DNA from: Streptomyces anulatus
GTDB taxonomy: Bacteria > Actinomycetota > Actinomycetes > Streptomycetales > Streptomycetaceae
DNA length: 64,000 nucleotides
NCBI RefSeq assembly: GCF_000721175.1
Contig: NZ_JOEZ01000035.1
Coordinates: 1 to 64,000 of the forward strand
Direction: 5' to 3'
Part shown: positions 35,318 to 43,712 of the stretch, piece after piece
Numbering within the stretch: the stretch's first letter is position 1
How the letters are laid out: every line of letters starts with the position of its first letter
The notes under the pieces: model-generated
The model's database searches: none
Told to the model about the DNA's origin: nothing
The model's input: only the letters and a program-made list of their open reading frames with translations
Made by a program: the position numbers and the translations under genes

Positions 35318-35770
35318 CTGGTTCTCCTGGATCTCCACGGAACGTGTTGCGGAGACCTCACCGGCTCGCACGCGGAGCGATCACGCTACCCGGCGGGCTC
35401 CTGGGAAAGGAACACCTGTCTCAACGGTCGAATCGTTCCCGAGCATCGCCCGTGGTCAGGGACGGTCGGGCCGTTCGGCCGGGCGGCGGAGGGTCGGTCG
35501 GCCACGCCGCCGCTCCCTAGACGTCGCCCTGCTGGAGCTGGCCAACGCCGAGTCGGTGCTCCAGAACAACAACCTCGGCTACGACAAGGCGGCGCGGGCC
35601 ATCCTGGACCGCCTGCGGGCGGCGGCGACGGACCCCTCGCCGCTGCCCTCACGGTAGGCGGCGCGGGCGGCCGTGGGTGTCCGATACCCGCCGGTGCGCG
35701 GGCCCCGACGCGCGTTTGCTTGGGGGGTGCCGTCGGAGCGACGGCACCCCCGATCAGCGAGGAACCGGCC
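35318..35770. other. Region upstream of the SDR gene: gene fragment and hairpin
   Basis: The plus strand contains a fragment at 35517-35657 (LDVALLELANAESVLQNNNL, then GYDKAARAILDRL) with good codon bias but no start; its family is unrecognised. A hairpin at 35723-35751 has 12-bp perfect arms (GGGGGTGCCGTC/GACGGCACCCCC) and a 5-nt loop. The hairpin ends 20 bp before the SDR start, so it may terminate upstream transcription or act as a leader structure. Confidence 0.5.
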
Positions 35771-36550
35771 ATGTCCAGCACCCTTTCCAGCACCGCTCCC
35801 GCCACCGCTCCCACCGGCCTTACGCCCCGCGCCGCCCTGGTCACCGGCGGCAGCCGGGGCATCGGCGCCGCGACCGCGCTGCGGCTCGCCCAGGACGGCG
35901 CGGACGTCGCCGTCACCTATGTACGGGACGAGGAGGCGGCCCGCGCCGTCGTCGCGAAGATCGAGGGCTTCGGCCGCCGGGGCGTGGCCCTGCGCTGCGA
36001 CGCGGCGGACGCAGACGCGGCCGCCGACACCGTGCACCGGGCGGCGGACGCGCTCGGCCGGCTCGACATCCTGGTCAACAACGCGGGGATCGGTGTCCTC
36101 GGCCCGATCTCCGGGCTCGCCGGGCCGGAGGTGGACCGGACGCTGGCGGTGAACGTGCGGGCGGTCTTCCTCGCCTGCCGGGCGGCGGCGGAGCGGCTGG
36201 CCGACGGGGGCCGCATCGTCTCCGTGGGCTCCGCCCTGAGCCGGTACGTGGGCGGGCCCGGCTCCACCCTCTACGGGCTCAGCAAGTCCGCCCTGGTCGG
36301 ACTGACCAAGCCGCTCGCCAGGGAACTGGGGCCGCGCGGCATCACGGTCAACCTGATCCAGCCGGGGCCCGTGGACACCGATCTCAACCCGGCCGACGGG
36401 CCGTTCGCCGAGGGCCAGCGCGCGGCGACCGCCCTGGGCCGCTTCGGCACGGCGGAGGAGGTCGCCTCACTGGTCGCGTACCTCACGAGCGCGGAGGCGG
36501 GCTTCATCACGGGTACGGAGGTCGTCGTGGACGGCGGCCACGCGGCCTGA
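35771..36550 (+). CDS. Short-chain dehydrogenase/reductase
   Basis: This 259-aa SDR has TGGSRGIGAAT (about residues 26-36), NNAGIG, catalytic YGLSKSA and TGTEVVVDGG at the end. It resembles 3-oxoacyl-ACP reductase-like SDRs of unknown substrate. GAGGAA precedes ATG 35771. A MITE-like element is inserted exactly at the stop codon, whose TGA is part of the target duplication, so the protein is intact. Confidence 0.87.
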   Translation: MSSTLSSTAPATAPTGLTPRAALVTGGSRGIGAATALRLAQDGADVAVTYVRDEEAARAVVAKIEGFGRRGVALRCDAADADAAADTVHRAADALGRLDILVNNAGIGVLGPISGLAGPEVDRTLAVNVRAVFLACRAAAERLADGGRIVSVGSALSRYVGGPGSTLYGLSKSALVGLTKPLARELGPRGITVNLIQPGPVDTDLNPADGPFAEGQRAATALGRFGTAEEVASLVAYLTSAEAGFITGTEVVVDGGHAA

Positions 36551-36715
36551 GAGCGTGTCGGGTGACCTCTGACCGGGCGGCCACGCCCTGGCACGCACGC
36601 TTCCGGGCGTTGCCGAGATGCCCCGGCAGCTCCGCTACGAGGGCATCCCGGCGCCCTTGGAACCGCAAGCACCGGACCGTGTCCGCTTTCCGATCGAAGG
36701 CCACCCGACAGGCTC
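36551..36715. mobile_element. MITE-like element, 165 bp, with TGA target duplication
   Basis: Ends are imperfect inverted repeats: left GAGCGTGTCGGGTGACC, right (reverse complement) GAGCCTGTCGGGTGGCC, 15 of 17 identical. TGA occurs on both sides (36548-36550 and 36716-36718), a 3-bp TNA duplication as made by IS5-group (ISL2/IS1031-like) elements. There is no transposase ORF inside, so movement would need enzyme from elsewhere. Confidence 0.7.
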
Positions 36716-36889
36716 TGAGCGGCGCCGCCGCCGGGGCGCTGCCGGTCCATCACCCGGCGCGCTCCCCCGGTCCGCCGCGGGGCGCTCCCCCCGGCACGCT
36801 CCCCGGCGGCCCCGTCCAGCCTGCCCCGTACCGGCCGCGCCCCTACGCTGGCCGGGACGGGGCAGCGACGGGAAGGACAGGACCAGCAC

Positions 36890-37720
36890 ATGTCCGGCAC
36901 ACCGGTTCACACGCTCAACGACGGCACACGGCTCCCCGCTGTGGGGCTCGGCACCTATCCGCTGGACGACGCGGCGGCCGAGGAGGCCGTCGCCGGGGCC
37001 CTGGAGCTCGGCTACCGGCTGGTCGACACGGCCCTCAACTACGGCAACGAGACCGGCACCGGCCGGGGCATCGCCCGCAGCGGCGTCCCCCGCGAGGAGG
37101 TCTTCGTCACCACGAAGGTGCCCGGCCGGCACCAGGGGTACGAGGAGACGCTCACCTCGTTCGAGGAGTCACGGGCCCGGCTGGGCGTCGAGTACGTCGA
37201 CCTCTACCTGATCCACTGGCCGCTCCCCCGCGTAGGCAAGTACGTGGACACCTGGAAGGCGATGATCCGGCTCCGCGAGGACGGTCTGGTCCGCTCCATC
37301 GGGGTGTCCAACTTCACCGCCGCGCACCTGGAGCGGCTGGAGCGGGAGACGGGCGTGCTGCCCTCGGTGAACCAGATCGAGATGCATCCGCTGCTCCCGC
37401 AGGAGGAGTTGCGGGCGGTGCACGCGGCGAAGGGCATCGTCACGGAGAGCTGGAGCCCGCTGGCCCGGGGCCGCGAGGTGCTGGAGGATCCCTCGACCGT
37501 GGCGATCGCTGAGGACCACGGGGTGAGCCCCGGCCAGGTGGTGCTGCGCTGGCACACCCAGCTGGGCGCGGTGCCGATCCCGAAGTCGGCGGACCCGGGC
37601 CGGCAGCGCGAGAACCTCGATCTGTTCGGGTTCGAGCTGACGGCGCAGGAGCTGACGACGATCGCGTCCGGGCGGCAGCGGCGGTTCGGCGGCGACCCGG
37701 AGTCGCACGAGGAGTTCTAG
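36890..37720 (+). CDS. Aldo/keto reductase
   Basis: This 276-aa AKR has the catalytic tetrad visible: Asp in RLVDTALNYGNE, Tyr in the same motif, Lys in VTTKV and His in YLIHWPLP. The C-terminal cofactor loop IPKSADPGRQREN indicates NADPH. It resembles 2,5-diketo-D-gluconate reductase-like enzymes; the substrate is undefined. AAGGACAGGA precedes ATG 36890. An IS-end sequence abuts its stop codon. Confidence 0.88.
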   Translation: MSGTPVHTLNDGTRLPAVGLGTYPLDDAAAEEAVAGALELGYRLVDTALNYGNETGTGRGIARSGVPREEVFVTTKVPGRHQGYEETLTSFEESRARLGVEYVDLYLIHWPLPRVGKYVDTWKAMIRLREDGLVRSIGVSNFTAAHLERLERETGVLPSVNQIEMHPLLPQEELRAVHAAKGIVTESWSPLARGREVLEDPSTVAIAEDHGVSPGQVVLRWHTQLGAVPIPKSADPGRQRENLDLFGFELTAQELTTIASGRQRRFGGDPESHEEF

Positions 37721-37800
37721 GGCGTGTTTCGAAAGTAGCGCCGTCCGCCCGGAGGGCGGGCTCGGCGGCGTCTGGTGCGTGCGATCGCAAGGCGGAGGGT
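37720..37800. mobile_element. IS/MITE end fragment
   Basis: GGGCGTGTTTCGAAAGT at 37720 resembles the terminal repeat of a common streptomycete IS5-type element, and the following GC-rich 60 bp fits its subterminal region. No matching inverted end is found in the next kilobase, so only one end remains. It interrupts the monooxygenase gene. Confidence 0.45.
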
Positions 37801-37949
37801 CGCCCCGATACCGGCTCCACGCTGTAGGACCAGTCGAAGAAGAGGTTGCCGGGCTCGCTGCGGGTGGCGACGGTGAAGTCCTCCAGCCGGGGGAGCCAGT
37901 TGTCGCGCTCGGCGACGAGGGCGGTGAACTTGACGGCGATGAAGATCAT
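37801..37949 (-). pseudogene. Antibiotic-biosynthesis-monooxygenase (YgiN-like) gene, truncated
   Basis: ATG 37949 opens a frame MIFIAVKFTALVAERDNWLP, then TVATRSEPGNLFFDWSYSVE, the typical first half of a roughly 95-aa ABM-domain quinol monooxygenase. Similarity stops after about 46 residues at the IS-end sequence, and the frame then runs into unrelated codons. The C-terminal half, including the conserved His-rich part, is missing. Confidence 0.7.
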
Positions 37950-38104
37950 GGAGGCTCCAGGTCGGGACGTCGGAAGGTGCGGCTCGCCCTAGCCTGCTCG
38001 CCGCACCCCGACCAGGGTGACACACCCTCACGTAACGGGACCGGCCGGGCACACCGCGATCCCGCCTGCGACCGCGTTGCGCCCGGCCCTGCCCACCATC
38101 GGGA

Positions 38105-39226
38105 TCAGCCGCCGAGCTCCCGGTGCCGGGCCGCCAGGGCGGCGGCGCCCTCGTCGGTGAGCGATCCGAACAGCCGGAGCCGGGAGATGCCGCCGTCCGG
38201 GAAGATGTCGATCCGCACATGGGTGGCCCGGACGATCCCGTCCAGGACGAATCGGTGGTCGGTGTCGGGCTGGAGGCGGGTCCGCGGCAGGATCTCCGTC
38301 CAGTCGGCGCCCTCGCCGTCCTGCACCGAAAGGCTCGCCCAGCCCGCGGAGTTGCCCTTGAGGCAGGCGGTGTCGATCTCGACGGCCCGGATCCCGGACT
38401 GCGCGGCGAGGCGGTAGCGGATCCAGTCGTTGCCCCGGTCGCGCCGGCGGCGGGTCTCCCAGCCGTCGTCCATCTTGCGCGAGCGTCCCGGCTGGATGGT
38501 GTTGGTGGCCGGGGAGTAGAAGCGGTCGGAGGCGTCCTCGACCTGGCCGCCGTTCTCCAGGGCCGCGAGGTCGAACGTGCCGAGCGCGCCGAGCCAGGCG
38601 GGGTCCGGGGCGACCTCTCCGTACACGCGCAGCCGGGCGATCCCGCCGTCCGGGTGCTGGTTGACCCGCAGATGGGTGAAGCGCTGCTCGGCGTCGACGG
38701 TGAAGCCGTTGGCCGCGTGGCCGCCGACCGCCGTACGGGGGACGAGCGTCACCCACTTCACGTCGGGGGCGTGGAGGTCGTCGGGCGACGGGGAGCCGGG
38801 CAGCGAGGCGGCCTCGACGGAGACCGCCTGTGGGTAGTTGCCGCGGAAGTGGGCGGTGTCCAGGACGATGCCCCGGATGACGCCGGGCGCGCCGAGGCGG
38901 ACGAGGGCCCAGTCGTGGTCGTCGGCGGTGGGGTGCGGTTCGGCGGCGCTGACACCGCGTCGGCGGCGGGTCTCCCAGCCGTCCATGATCTTGCCCTTGT
39001 GCCCGAAGTGTTCCGGGTCGAAGACGGCGGGTCCGGGCTTCAGCAGGTTCTCGCGCTCGGCGAAGAACTCGTCGTTGGCGGCGATGACCCCCGCCCCGAG
39101 GCGGCGGTCGGCCAGGTCGACGAGGTGGGTGAAGGGGAAGTCGGCGGTGCGGTGGTCGGCGTACGGGTCGCCGCCCGCGTACGGGCGGGCGTCACCGGTG
39201 AAGCGGGGTATCACGGCGTCCGTCAT
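38105..39226 (-). CDS. alc: Allantoicase
   Basis: This 373-aa enzyme hydrolyses allantoate to ureidoglycolate and urea. Two homologous allantoicase repeats are visible, each with the signature MDGWETRRRR (residues about 83 and 260; the second MDDGWETRRRR). Length matches the family. It follows allB on the same strand across a short gap holding a 38-bp tandem repeat, so it is likely part of an allB-alc operon. AAAGGA lies upstream of the ATG. Confidence 0.93.
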   Translation of the reverse strand: MTDAVIPRFTGDARPYAGGDPYADHRTADFPFTHLVDLADRRLGAGVIAANDEFFAERENLLKPGPAVFDPEHFGHKGKIMDGWETRRRRGVSAAEPHPTADDHDWALVRLGAPGVIRGIVLDTAHFRGNYPQAVSVEAASLPGSPSPDDLHAPDVKWVTLVPRTAVGGHAANGFTVDAEQRFTHLRVNQHPDGGIARLRVYGEVAPDPAWLGALGTFDLAALENGGQVEDASDRFYSPATNTIQPGRSRKMDDGWETRRRRDRGNDWIRYRLAAQSGIRAVEIDTACLKGNSAGWASLSVQDGEGADWTEILPRTRLQPDTDHRFVLDGIVRATHVRIDIFPDGGISRLRLFGSLTDEGAAALAARHRELGG

Positions 39227-39242
39227 GGTCAGGAGTTCCTTT

Positions 39243-39318
39243 CGGGCTCGGTCAGTGGTCTCGTTCGAGGAAGGGACCGGCGGGCTCGGTCAGTGGTCTC
39301 GTTCGAGGAGGCGGCCGG
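39243..39318. repeat. 38-bp tandem duplication at the 3' end of allB
   Basis: The 29 nt at 39243-39271 recur identically at 39281-39309, with the spacer also similar (period 38). The second copy contains the last codons and stop of allB; a third partial unit continues inside the gene. Strand slippage is the simplest origin. Confidence 0.85.
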
Positions 39319-40633
39319 CGGGCTCAGCGAGGACGCCGTCGGAGGCGATGCGGACACCGCGCAGCCAACTGGAGCGGACCACGCCGTGCAGGGTCTTCCC
39401 GGCGTAGGCGGTGACCTGGTTGCGGTGGAAGAGCTCGGCGGGGTCGACGGTGAAGGTCGCCTCGGGGGCGAGGACCGCGAAGTCGGCGTCGCGTCCGGCC
39501 TCGATGGCGCCCTTACGGGTCAGCCCGGCGAGTTCGGCGGGGGCGGCGGACATCCAGCGGGCGACGTCGTCGAGGGAGTGGCCGCGCCTGCGGGCCTCGG
39601 TCCAGATGGCGGGCAGGCCGAGCTGGAGGGAGGAGATGCCGCCCCAGGCGGAGGCGAAGTCCGGGGTCTTGAGGTCCGTGGTGCACGGGGAGTGGTCGCT
39701 GACGACGCAGTCGATGGTGCCGTCGGCGAGCCCGGCCCACAGCGCGTCCTGGTTGGCGGCCTCGCGGATCGGCGGGCAGCACTTGAACTCGGTGGCGCCG
39801 TCCGGGACTTCCTCGGCGGTGAGGGTGAGGAAGTGCGGGCAGGACTCGACGGTGACGCGGACACCCCGGCGCTTGGCGGCGGCGATCAACGGCAGGGCGT
39901 CGCCGGAGGAGAGGTGCAGGACGTGGACGCGGGCGTTCAGCCGCTCGGCGTGGGCGATGAGCCCTTCGATCGCGGTGTTCTCGGCGTCGCGCGGGCGGGA
40001 GGCGAGGAAGTCCGCGTAGGCGGGTCCGGGGCGCTGCGGGGCCTCGGCCAGGTGGTGCGGGTCCTCGGCGTGCACGATGAGCAGTCCGCCGAAGCCGGCG
40101 ATCTCCGCCATGGAGCGGGCCAGCTGCTCCTGGTCCAGCTCCGGGAACTCCTCGACGCCGGAGGGCGAGAGGAAGCACTTGAAGCCGAAGACCCCGGCCT
40201 CGTGCAGCGGGCGCAGGTCCTCGACGTTGGACGGGATCGCACCGCCCCAGAAGCCGGTATCGACGTGCGCCTTGCGGGCCGCGACCTGCTGCTTGGTCCG
40301 CAGGTTCTCGACGGTGGTGGTCGGCGGGAGAGAGTTGAGCGGCATGTCCAGCAGCGTGGTGATGCCGCCGGCCGCCGCCGCGCGGGTGGCGGTCCAGAAG
40401 CCCTCCCACTCGGTGCGGCCGGGGTCGTTCACATGGACGTGGGTGTCGACCAGGCCCGGCAGCAGGACGTCGTCGCCGAGGTCCTCCAGGCGGGCGCCCG
40501 CGGGCGCCCCGGTGTCGTACGGCAGGACCGCGTCGATCGTCCCGCCCGCGACGGCGACCGCCGCCGGCCGGGTCCCCCCGGGGGTGACGACGCGCGTCGA
40601 GCGCAGTATCAGGTTCACGTCCGGACCGGACAC
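39290..40633 (-). CDS. allB: Allantoinase
   Basis: This 447-aa amidohydrolase converts allantoin to allantoate. Metal ligands are visible in [19 protein letters not shown], the carbamylated lysine is in FGFKCFLS, further His are in IVHAEDPH and ESCPHFLTL, and the catalytic Asp is in [12 protein letters not shown] 40633 is preferred with GGAG upstream. A palindrome TTCAAC-N5-GTTGAA lies 23 bp upstream of the start, well placed for repression. It is divergent from the IclR gene. Confidence 0.93.
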   Translation of the reverse strand: MSGPDVNLILRSTRVVTPGGTRPAAVAVAGGTIDAVLPYDTGAPAGARLEDLGDDVLLPGLVDTHVHVNDPGRTEWEGFWTATRAAAAGGITTLLDMPLNSLPPTTTVENLRTKQQVAARKAHVDTGFWGGAIPSNVEDLRPLHEAGVFGFKCFLSPSGVEEFPELDQEQLARSMAEIAGFGGLLIVHAEDPHHLAEAPQRPGPAYADFLASRPRDAENTAIEGLIAHAERLNARVHVLHLSSGDALPLIAAAKRRGVRVTVESCPHFLTLTAEEVPDGATEFKCCPPIREAANQDALWAGLADGTIDCVVSDHSPCTTDLKTPDFASAWGGISSLQLGLPAIWTEARRRGHSLDDVARWMSAAPAELAGLTRKGAIEAGRDADFAVLAPEATFTVDPAELFHRNQVTAYAGKTLHGVVRSSWLRGVRIASDGVLAEPAGRLLERDH

Positions 40634-40655
40634 CTGTGCTCCTTCACTCCAGGAA

Positions 40656-40672
40656 TTCAACGAACTGTTGAA
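40656..40672. promoter_or_regulatory. Palindrome A1 (TTCAACGAACTGTTGAA) at allB
   Basis: A perfect inverted repeat with a 5-nt spacer, 23 bp upstream of allB. It matches sites at aceB (46835) and uraD (61039) in the form TCAAC-N5-RTTGA. Confidence 0.6.
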
Positions 40673-40789
40673 GCTTCGATGGAGTCTTCACTCGGGAATC
40701 GCCCTCGTCAAGACCCCACCATCCGCCACCGGGACCCGCCGGGCCACCCCGGTCGCCCGACTGGAGGTTTCCACAAAGTAAAAGTCATA

Positions 40790-40804
40790 TTTCGAACTGC
40801 GGAA
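40790..40804. promoter_or_regulatory. Palindrome B1 (TTTC-N7-GGAA) between allB and allR
   Basis: TTTCGAACTGCGGAA matches the TTCC-N7-GGAA pattern found upstream of aceB and hyi with one mismatch. It lies in the divergent promoter region. Confidence 0.5.
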
Positions 40805-40969
40805 CGTAGCATGGGCCAGGAGAGGCGGCGCCGAGCCGTCCGCACCGACCGGTGGCACCCGGACAAAACAGTCCCTGACCGGCACGGACGCCGACCGGGG
40901 AGCTGTGGGCCGTCCGGGAACCGCCCGGTAGGCTGCTGCCTTGCCTTCCGCTTCGAAAGGACCGTTGAC

Positions 40970-41773
40970 GTGCCGCCGTCCCACGCCAGCACAGCCGACT
41001 CCAAGCCCTCCGGTTCCAGCGGTGGGGTGCAGTCCCTTGAGCGCGCCTTCGACCTGCTGGAGCGGATGGCGGACGCCGGGGGCGAGGTCGGGCTGAGCGA
41101 GCTGTCAGCGAGCAGCGGTCTGCCCCTCCCGACCATCCACCGGCTGATGCGCACCCTGGTCGTCTGCGGGTACGTACGCCAGCAGCCCAACCGCCGCTAC
41201 GCGCTCGGCCCTCGCCTGATCCGGCTCGGCGAGTCCGCCTCCCGGCTGCTGGGCACGTGGGCCCGCCCCTACCTCAGCCGCCTGGTGGAGGAGACCGGCG
41301 AGACGGCGAACATGGCGCTGCTGGACGGGGACGAGATCGTGTACGTCGCCCAGGTGCCGTCCAAGCACTCCATGCGGATGTTCACCGAGGTCGGCCGCCG
41401 GGTGCTGCCCCACTCCACGGGTGTCGGCAAGGCGCTCCTCGCGCACACCCCCGCCGACGAGGTCCGCGCCCTCCTGGCCCGTACCGGCATGCCGGCCGCC
41501 ACGGAGAAGACGATCACCACGCCGGAGGGCTTCCTCGACGCCCTGGAGCTGGTGCGCCGCGCCGGGTACGCGGTGGACGACAACGAGCAGGAGATCGGGG
41601 TGCGGTGCCTCGCGGTCTCCGTACCGAACTCCCCCACCTCCGCCGCGATCTCCATCTCGGGCCCGGCGGGGCGCGTGACGGAGGCGGCCACGGAGCGGAT
41701 CGTGCCGATTCTCCAGCAGGTCGCGGGCGAGCTGTCCGAAGCCCTGGCGAGCAGCGGCACGAACGGCGGCTGA
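40970..41773 (+). CDS. allR: IclR-family regulator of the allantoin pathway (AllR-like)
   Basis: This 267-aa protein has an N-terminal winged HTH (LSELSASSGLPLPTIHRLMR, about residues 43-62) and a C-terminal IclR effector domain (ALLDGDEIVYVAQVPS, LPHSTGVGKALLAH). The GTG start has AAAGGA 8 nt upstream. Divergent position from allB fits AllR, an IclR repressor of allantoin and glyoxylate genes in S. coelicolor (from memory). Likely ligands are allantoate or glyoxylate. Candidate operators recur across the window. Confidence 0.88.
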   Translation: MPPSHASTADSKPSGSSGGVQSLERAFDLLERMADAGGEVGLSELSASSGLPLPTIHRLMRTLVVCGYVRQQPNRRYALGPRLIRLGESASRLLGTWARPYLSRLVEETGETANMALLDGDEIVYVAQVPSKHSMRMFTEVGRRVLPHSTGVGKALLAHTPADEVRALLARTGMPAATEKTITTPEGFLDALELVRRAGYAVDDNEQEIGVRCLAVSVPNSPTSAAISISGPAGRVTEAATERIVPILQQVAGELSEALASSGTNGG

Positions 41774-41819
41774 GACGAGGAGCGGCGGGGCCCGGATCCG
41801 GGCCCCGCCGCTCCTCGTC
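41774..41819. terminator. 46-nt perfect palindrome, bidirectional terminator
   Basis: Two 23-nt arms meet at GGATCC with no spare loop. The outer part reads GACGAGGAGCGGCGGGGCCC. It lies immediately after the IclR stop and before the ABC ATPase stop, so it can serve both strands. Confidence 0.85.
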
Positions 41820-41842
41820 CCAGACCCGGGCCTGGACTCGTC

Positions 41843-42523
41843 TCAGACCCGGGCCGGGACGGTCAGCCGCCCGTCGTCCATCGTCACCGTCCGGTCCATC
41901 CTGTCCAGGTGCGCCCGGTCGTGCGTGACCAGCACCGTGGCGGTGGCGCGCTCCCGGGTCAGGGTGACCAGCAGGTCGAGCACGGCCGCGCCGCGCTCGT
42001 GGTCGAGCGCGCTGGTCGGCTCGTCGACGAGCAGGACCGCCGGCTCGTTCATCAGGGCCCGCGCGATGTTGATCCGCTGGCGCTGACCGCCCGAGAGCTG
42101 GTGCGGCCGCCGGTGCGCGCGGTCGGCGAGACCGACCGCGTCCAGCAGCTCCAGGGCCCGGCGGCGGGCGGCGCGGGCGGACCCGCCGGACAACAGGCGC
42201 ATCACCTGGAGCTGTTCGGCGGCGGTCAGCGAGGGCAGCAGGTTGGGCTGCTGGAAGACGATGCCGATACGGTCCCGCCGCAGGGCCGCCCGCCCGGCCC
42301 GGCCGAGGCCGGCGGTCGGCGTCCCGGCCACGACGACCTCGCCGGAGTCCGGGGTGACCAGGGTGGCGGCCGCCGCGAGCAGGCTGGACTTGCCCGAGCC
42401 GGACGGCCCGACGACGGCGGTCAGCGTGCCCGGGGGCACGTCCAGCGAGACCCGGTCCAGGGCGGTGAGCCGGCCCTCGCCGTCCGGGTAGGTCAGGGTG
42501 ACGTCGGTCAGGGTGAGCGTCAT
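41843..42523 (-). CDS. ABC transporter ATPase (MacB/LolD-like)
   Basis: This 226-aa ATPase has Walker [10 protein letters not shown], signature LSGGQRQR, Walker [13 protein letters not shown] and H-loop VTHDRAHL. This type partners FtsX-like permeases for export or for antimicrobial-peptide sensing and resistance. It overlaps the permease gene by 4 bp. The two-component genes lie divergent from the pair, which suggests sensor-controlled expression. Confidence 0.88.
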   Translation of the reverse strand: MTLTLTDVTLTYPDGEGRLTALDRVSLDVPPGTLTAVVGPSGSGKSSLLAAAATLVTPDSGEVVVAGTPTAGLGRAGRAALRRDRIGIVFQQPNLLPSLTAAEQLQVMRLLSGGSARAARRRALELLDAVGLADRAHRRPHQLSGGQRQRINIARALMNEPAVLLVDEPTSALDHERGAAVLDLLVTLTRERATATVLVTHDRAHLDRMDRTVTMDDGRLTVPARV

Positions 42524-43602
42524 CGGGCACTCCCGAGTGCGGTGAGCGGGTCGACGGCGGTGATCCGCCGGATGGACAGGGCGGCCCCGAGCGCGCCGAG
42601 GGCGATCATCACGGCGGCCGGGACGAGGACGGTCGCCGCGTCCAGGACGAACGGCACGGCTCCCCCGCCGATCAGGGCGCCGGCCCCGGCTGCGAGCGCG
42701 GTGCCCAGGCCCGTACCGATGGCGAGCATCACCACGGCCTGCCCCAGTGCGTCGCGCAGGAGGTACGGGGTCGACGCGCCGAGCGCCTTCAGTACGGCGA
42801 CGTCGCCGCTGCGCTGGATCGTCCAGACGGTGAAGAACGCGCCGATGACGAGCGCGGAGATGGCGAAGAGGAAGCCGCGCATCAGCTGCAGCGAACCGTT
42901 CTCCGCCTGGTAGGAGCCGATGGCGGTCAGGGAGTCGTCGAGGGCGAGGGTGCTGGTGCCCGCCGCCTCGTCCCCCGCCTTCAGGTCGACGCTGCCCGTG
43001 GTGGTCAGGGCGATCACGGTCGCCTGTTCGGCGGGCCCGGCACCGTCGTGGCCGAAATGCTGCCAGTCGTCGAGGGTGGTCCAGACGACGGGGGTGTGGC
43101 TGTAGGCGGCGTCCCCGGCGACGGCGGCGACCTCGCGCTCGGTCCGGCCGAGCGCGATCCGGTCACCGGCGGCCACGTCCAGCTCCTCGGCGGCCTTCAC
43201 GGAGAGCACGACCCGCCCCGGGCCGATCCCTTCCGGCCCGAGGGTGCCGTCCGGTTCGACGCCGAAGGCCGACACGGCGGCGGTCCGCTCACCGGCGGCG
43301 GTGGCGTTCAGGGTGCGGATGCCGAGCGGCTGCGCGGCCTCGACCCCGGGCCGTCCGGCCCAGGCCCGCCAGCCGTCCTCCCGGACGGTCGAGTCGGTGA
43401 ACGACTCCGCCTGCCCGTCGGGGGGCGCGGCGAACGCCAGGTGGTCGGCGTCGAGCCCGGTGACGGCCGAGGTGTTCTCCCGGGCCAGACCGGCGGTCAG
43501 GCCGGACAGCAGGCCCACGAGCAGCGTGATCAGCACCACGACCGAGCCCATGAGCGCGAACCGGCCTTTGGCGAAGCGGAGGTCTCTCCATGCGACGAAC
43601 AT
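42520..43602 (-). CDS. FtsX-like ABC permease
   Basis: This 360-aa protein has four transmembrane segments (one N-terminal, three C-terminal) flanking a large extracytoplasmic domain of about 200 residues. The C-terminal FtsX core includes AISALVIGAFFTVWTIQ and the ending SIRRITAVDPLTALG. Pairing with a MacB-type ATPase and divergence from a NarL-type two-component system resembles peptide- or envelope-stress export modules. Confidence 0.87.
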   Translation of the reverse strand: MFVAWRDLRFAKGRFALMGSVVVLITLLVGLLSGLTAGLARENTSAVTGLDADHLAFAAPPDGQAESFTDSTVREDGWRAWAGRPGVEAAQPLGIRTLNATAAGERTAAVSAFGVEPDGTLGPEGIGPGRVVLSVKAAEELDVAAGDRIALGRTEREVAAVAGDAAYSHTPVVWTTLDDWQHFGHDGAGPAEQATVIALTTTGSVDLKAGDEAAGTSTLALDDSLTAIGSYQAENGSLQLMRGFLFAISALVIGAFFTVWTIQRSGDVAVLKALGASTPYLLRDALGQAVVMLAIGTGLGTALAAGAGALIGGGAVPFVLDAATVLVPAAVMIALGALGAALSIRRITAVDPLTALGSAR

Positions 43603-43659
43603 GGCTCCAGCGTCGTTCGGCGCGGGCGGGAAGACATCGCGCGGCGGACGGGCCCGGGA

Positions 43660-43675
43660 TCAACCTTTCGGTTGA
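43660..43675. promoter_or_regulatory. 16-nt palindrome in the ABC/two-component divergent promoter
   Basis: TCAACC-TTTC-GGTTGA is a perfect palindrome centred between permease start 43602 and kinase start 43713. It could be the binding site of the response regulator. Confidence 0.5.
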
Positions 43676-43712
43676 CCGGGTCCGGGGAGGCCGCGGCTAC
43701 GCTGGACGAACC

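Noticed and set aside
35723..35751. Riboswitch before the SDR gene
   Set aside because: A single simple stem of 12 bp without conserved aptamer features; a terminator is more likely.
38123..40969. Very long plus-strand frame through allantoicase and allantoinase
   Set aside because: It is the shadow of two clear minus-strand genes; only its last 267 codons (the IclR gene) are real.
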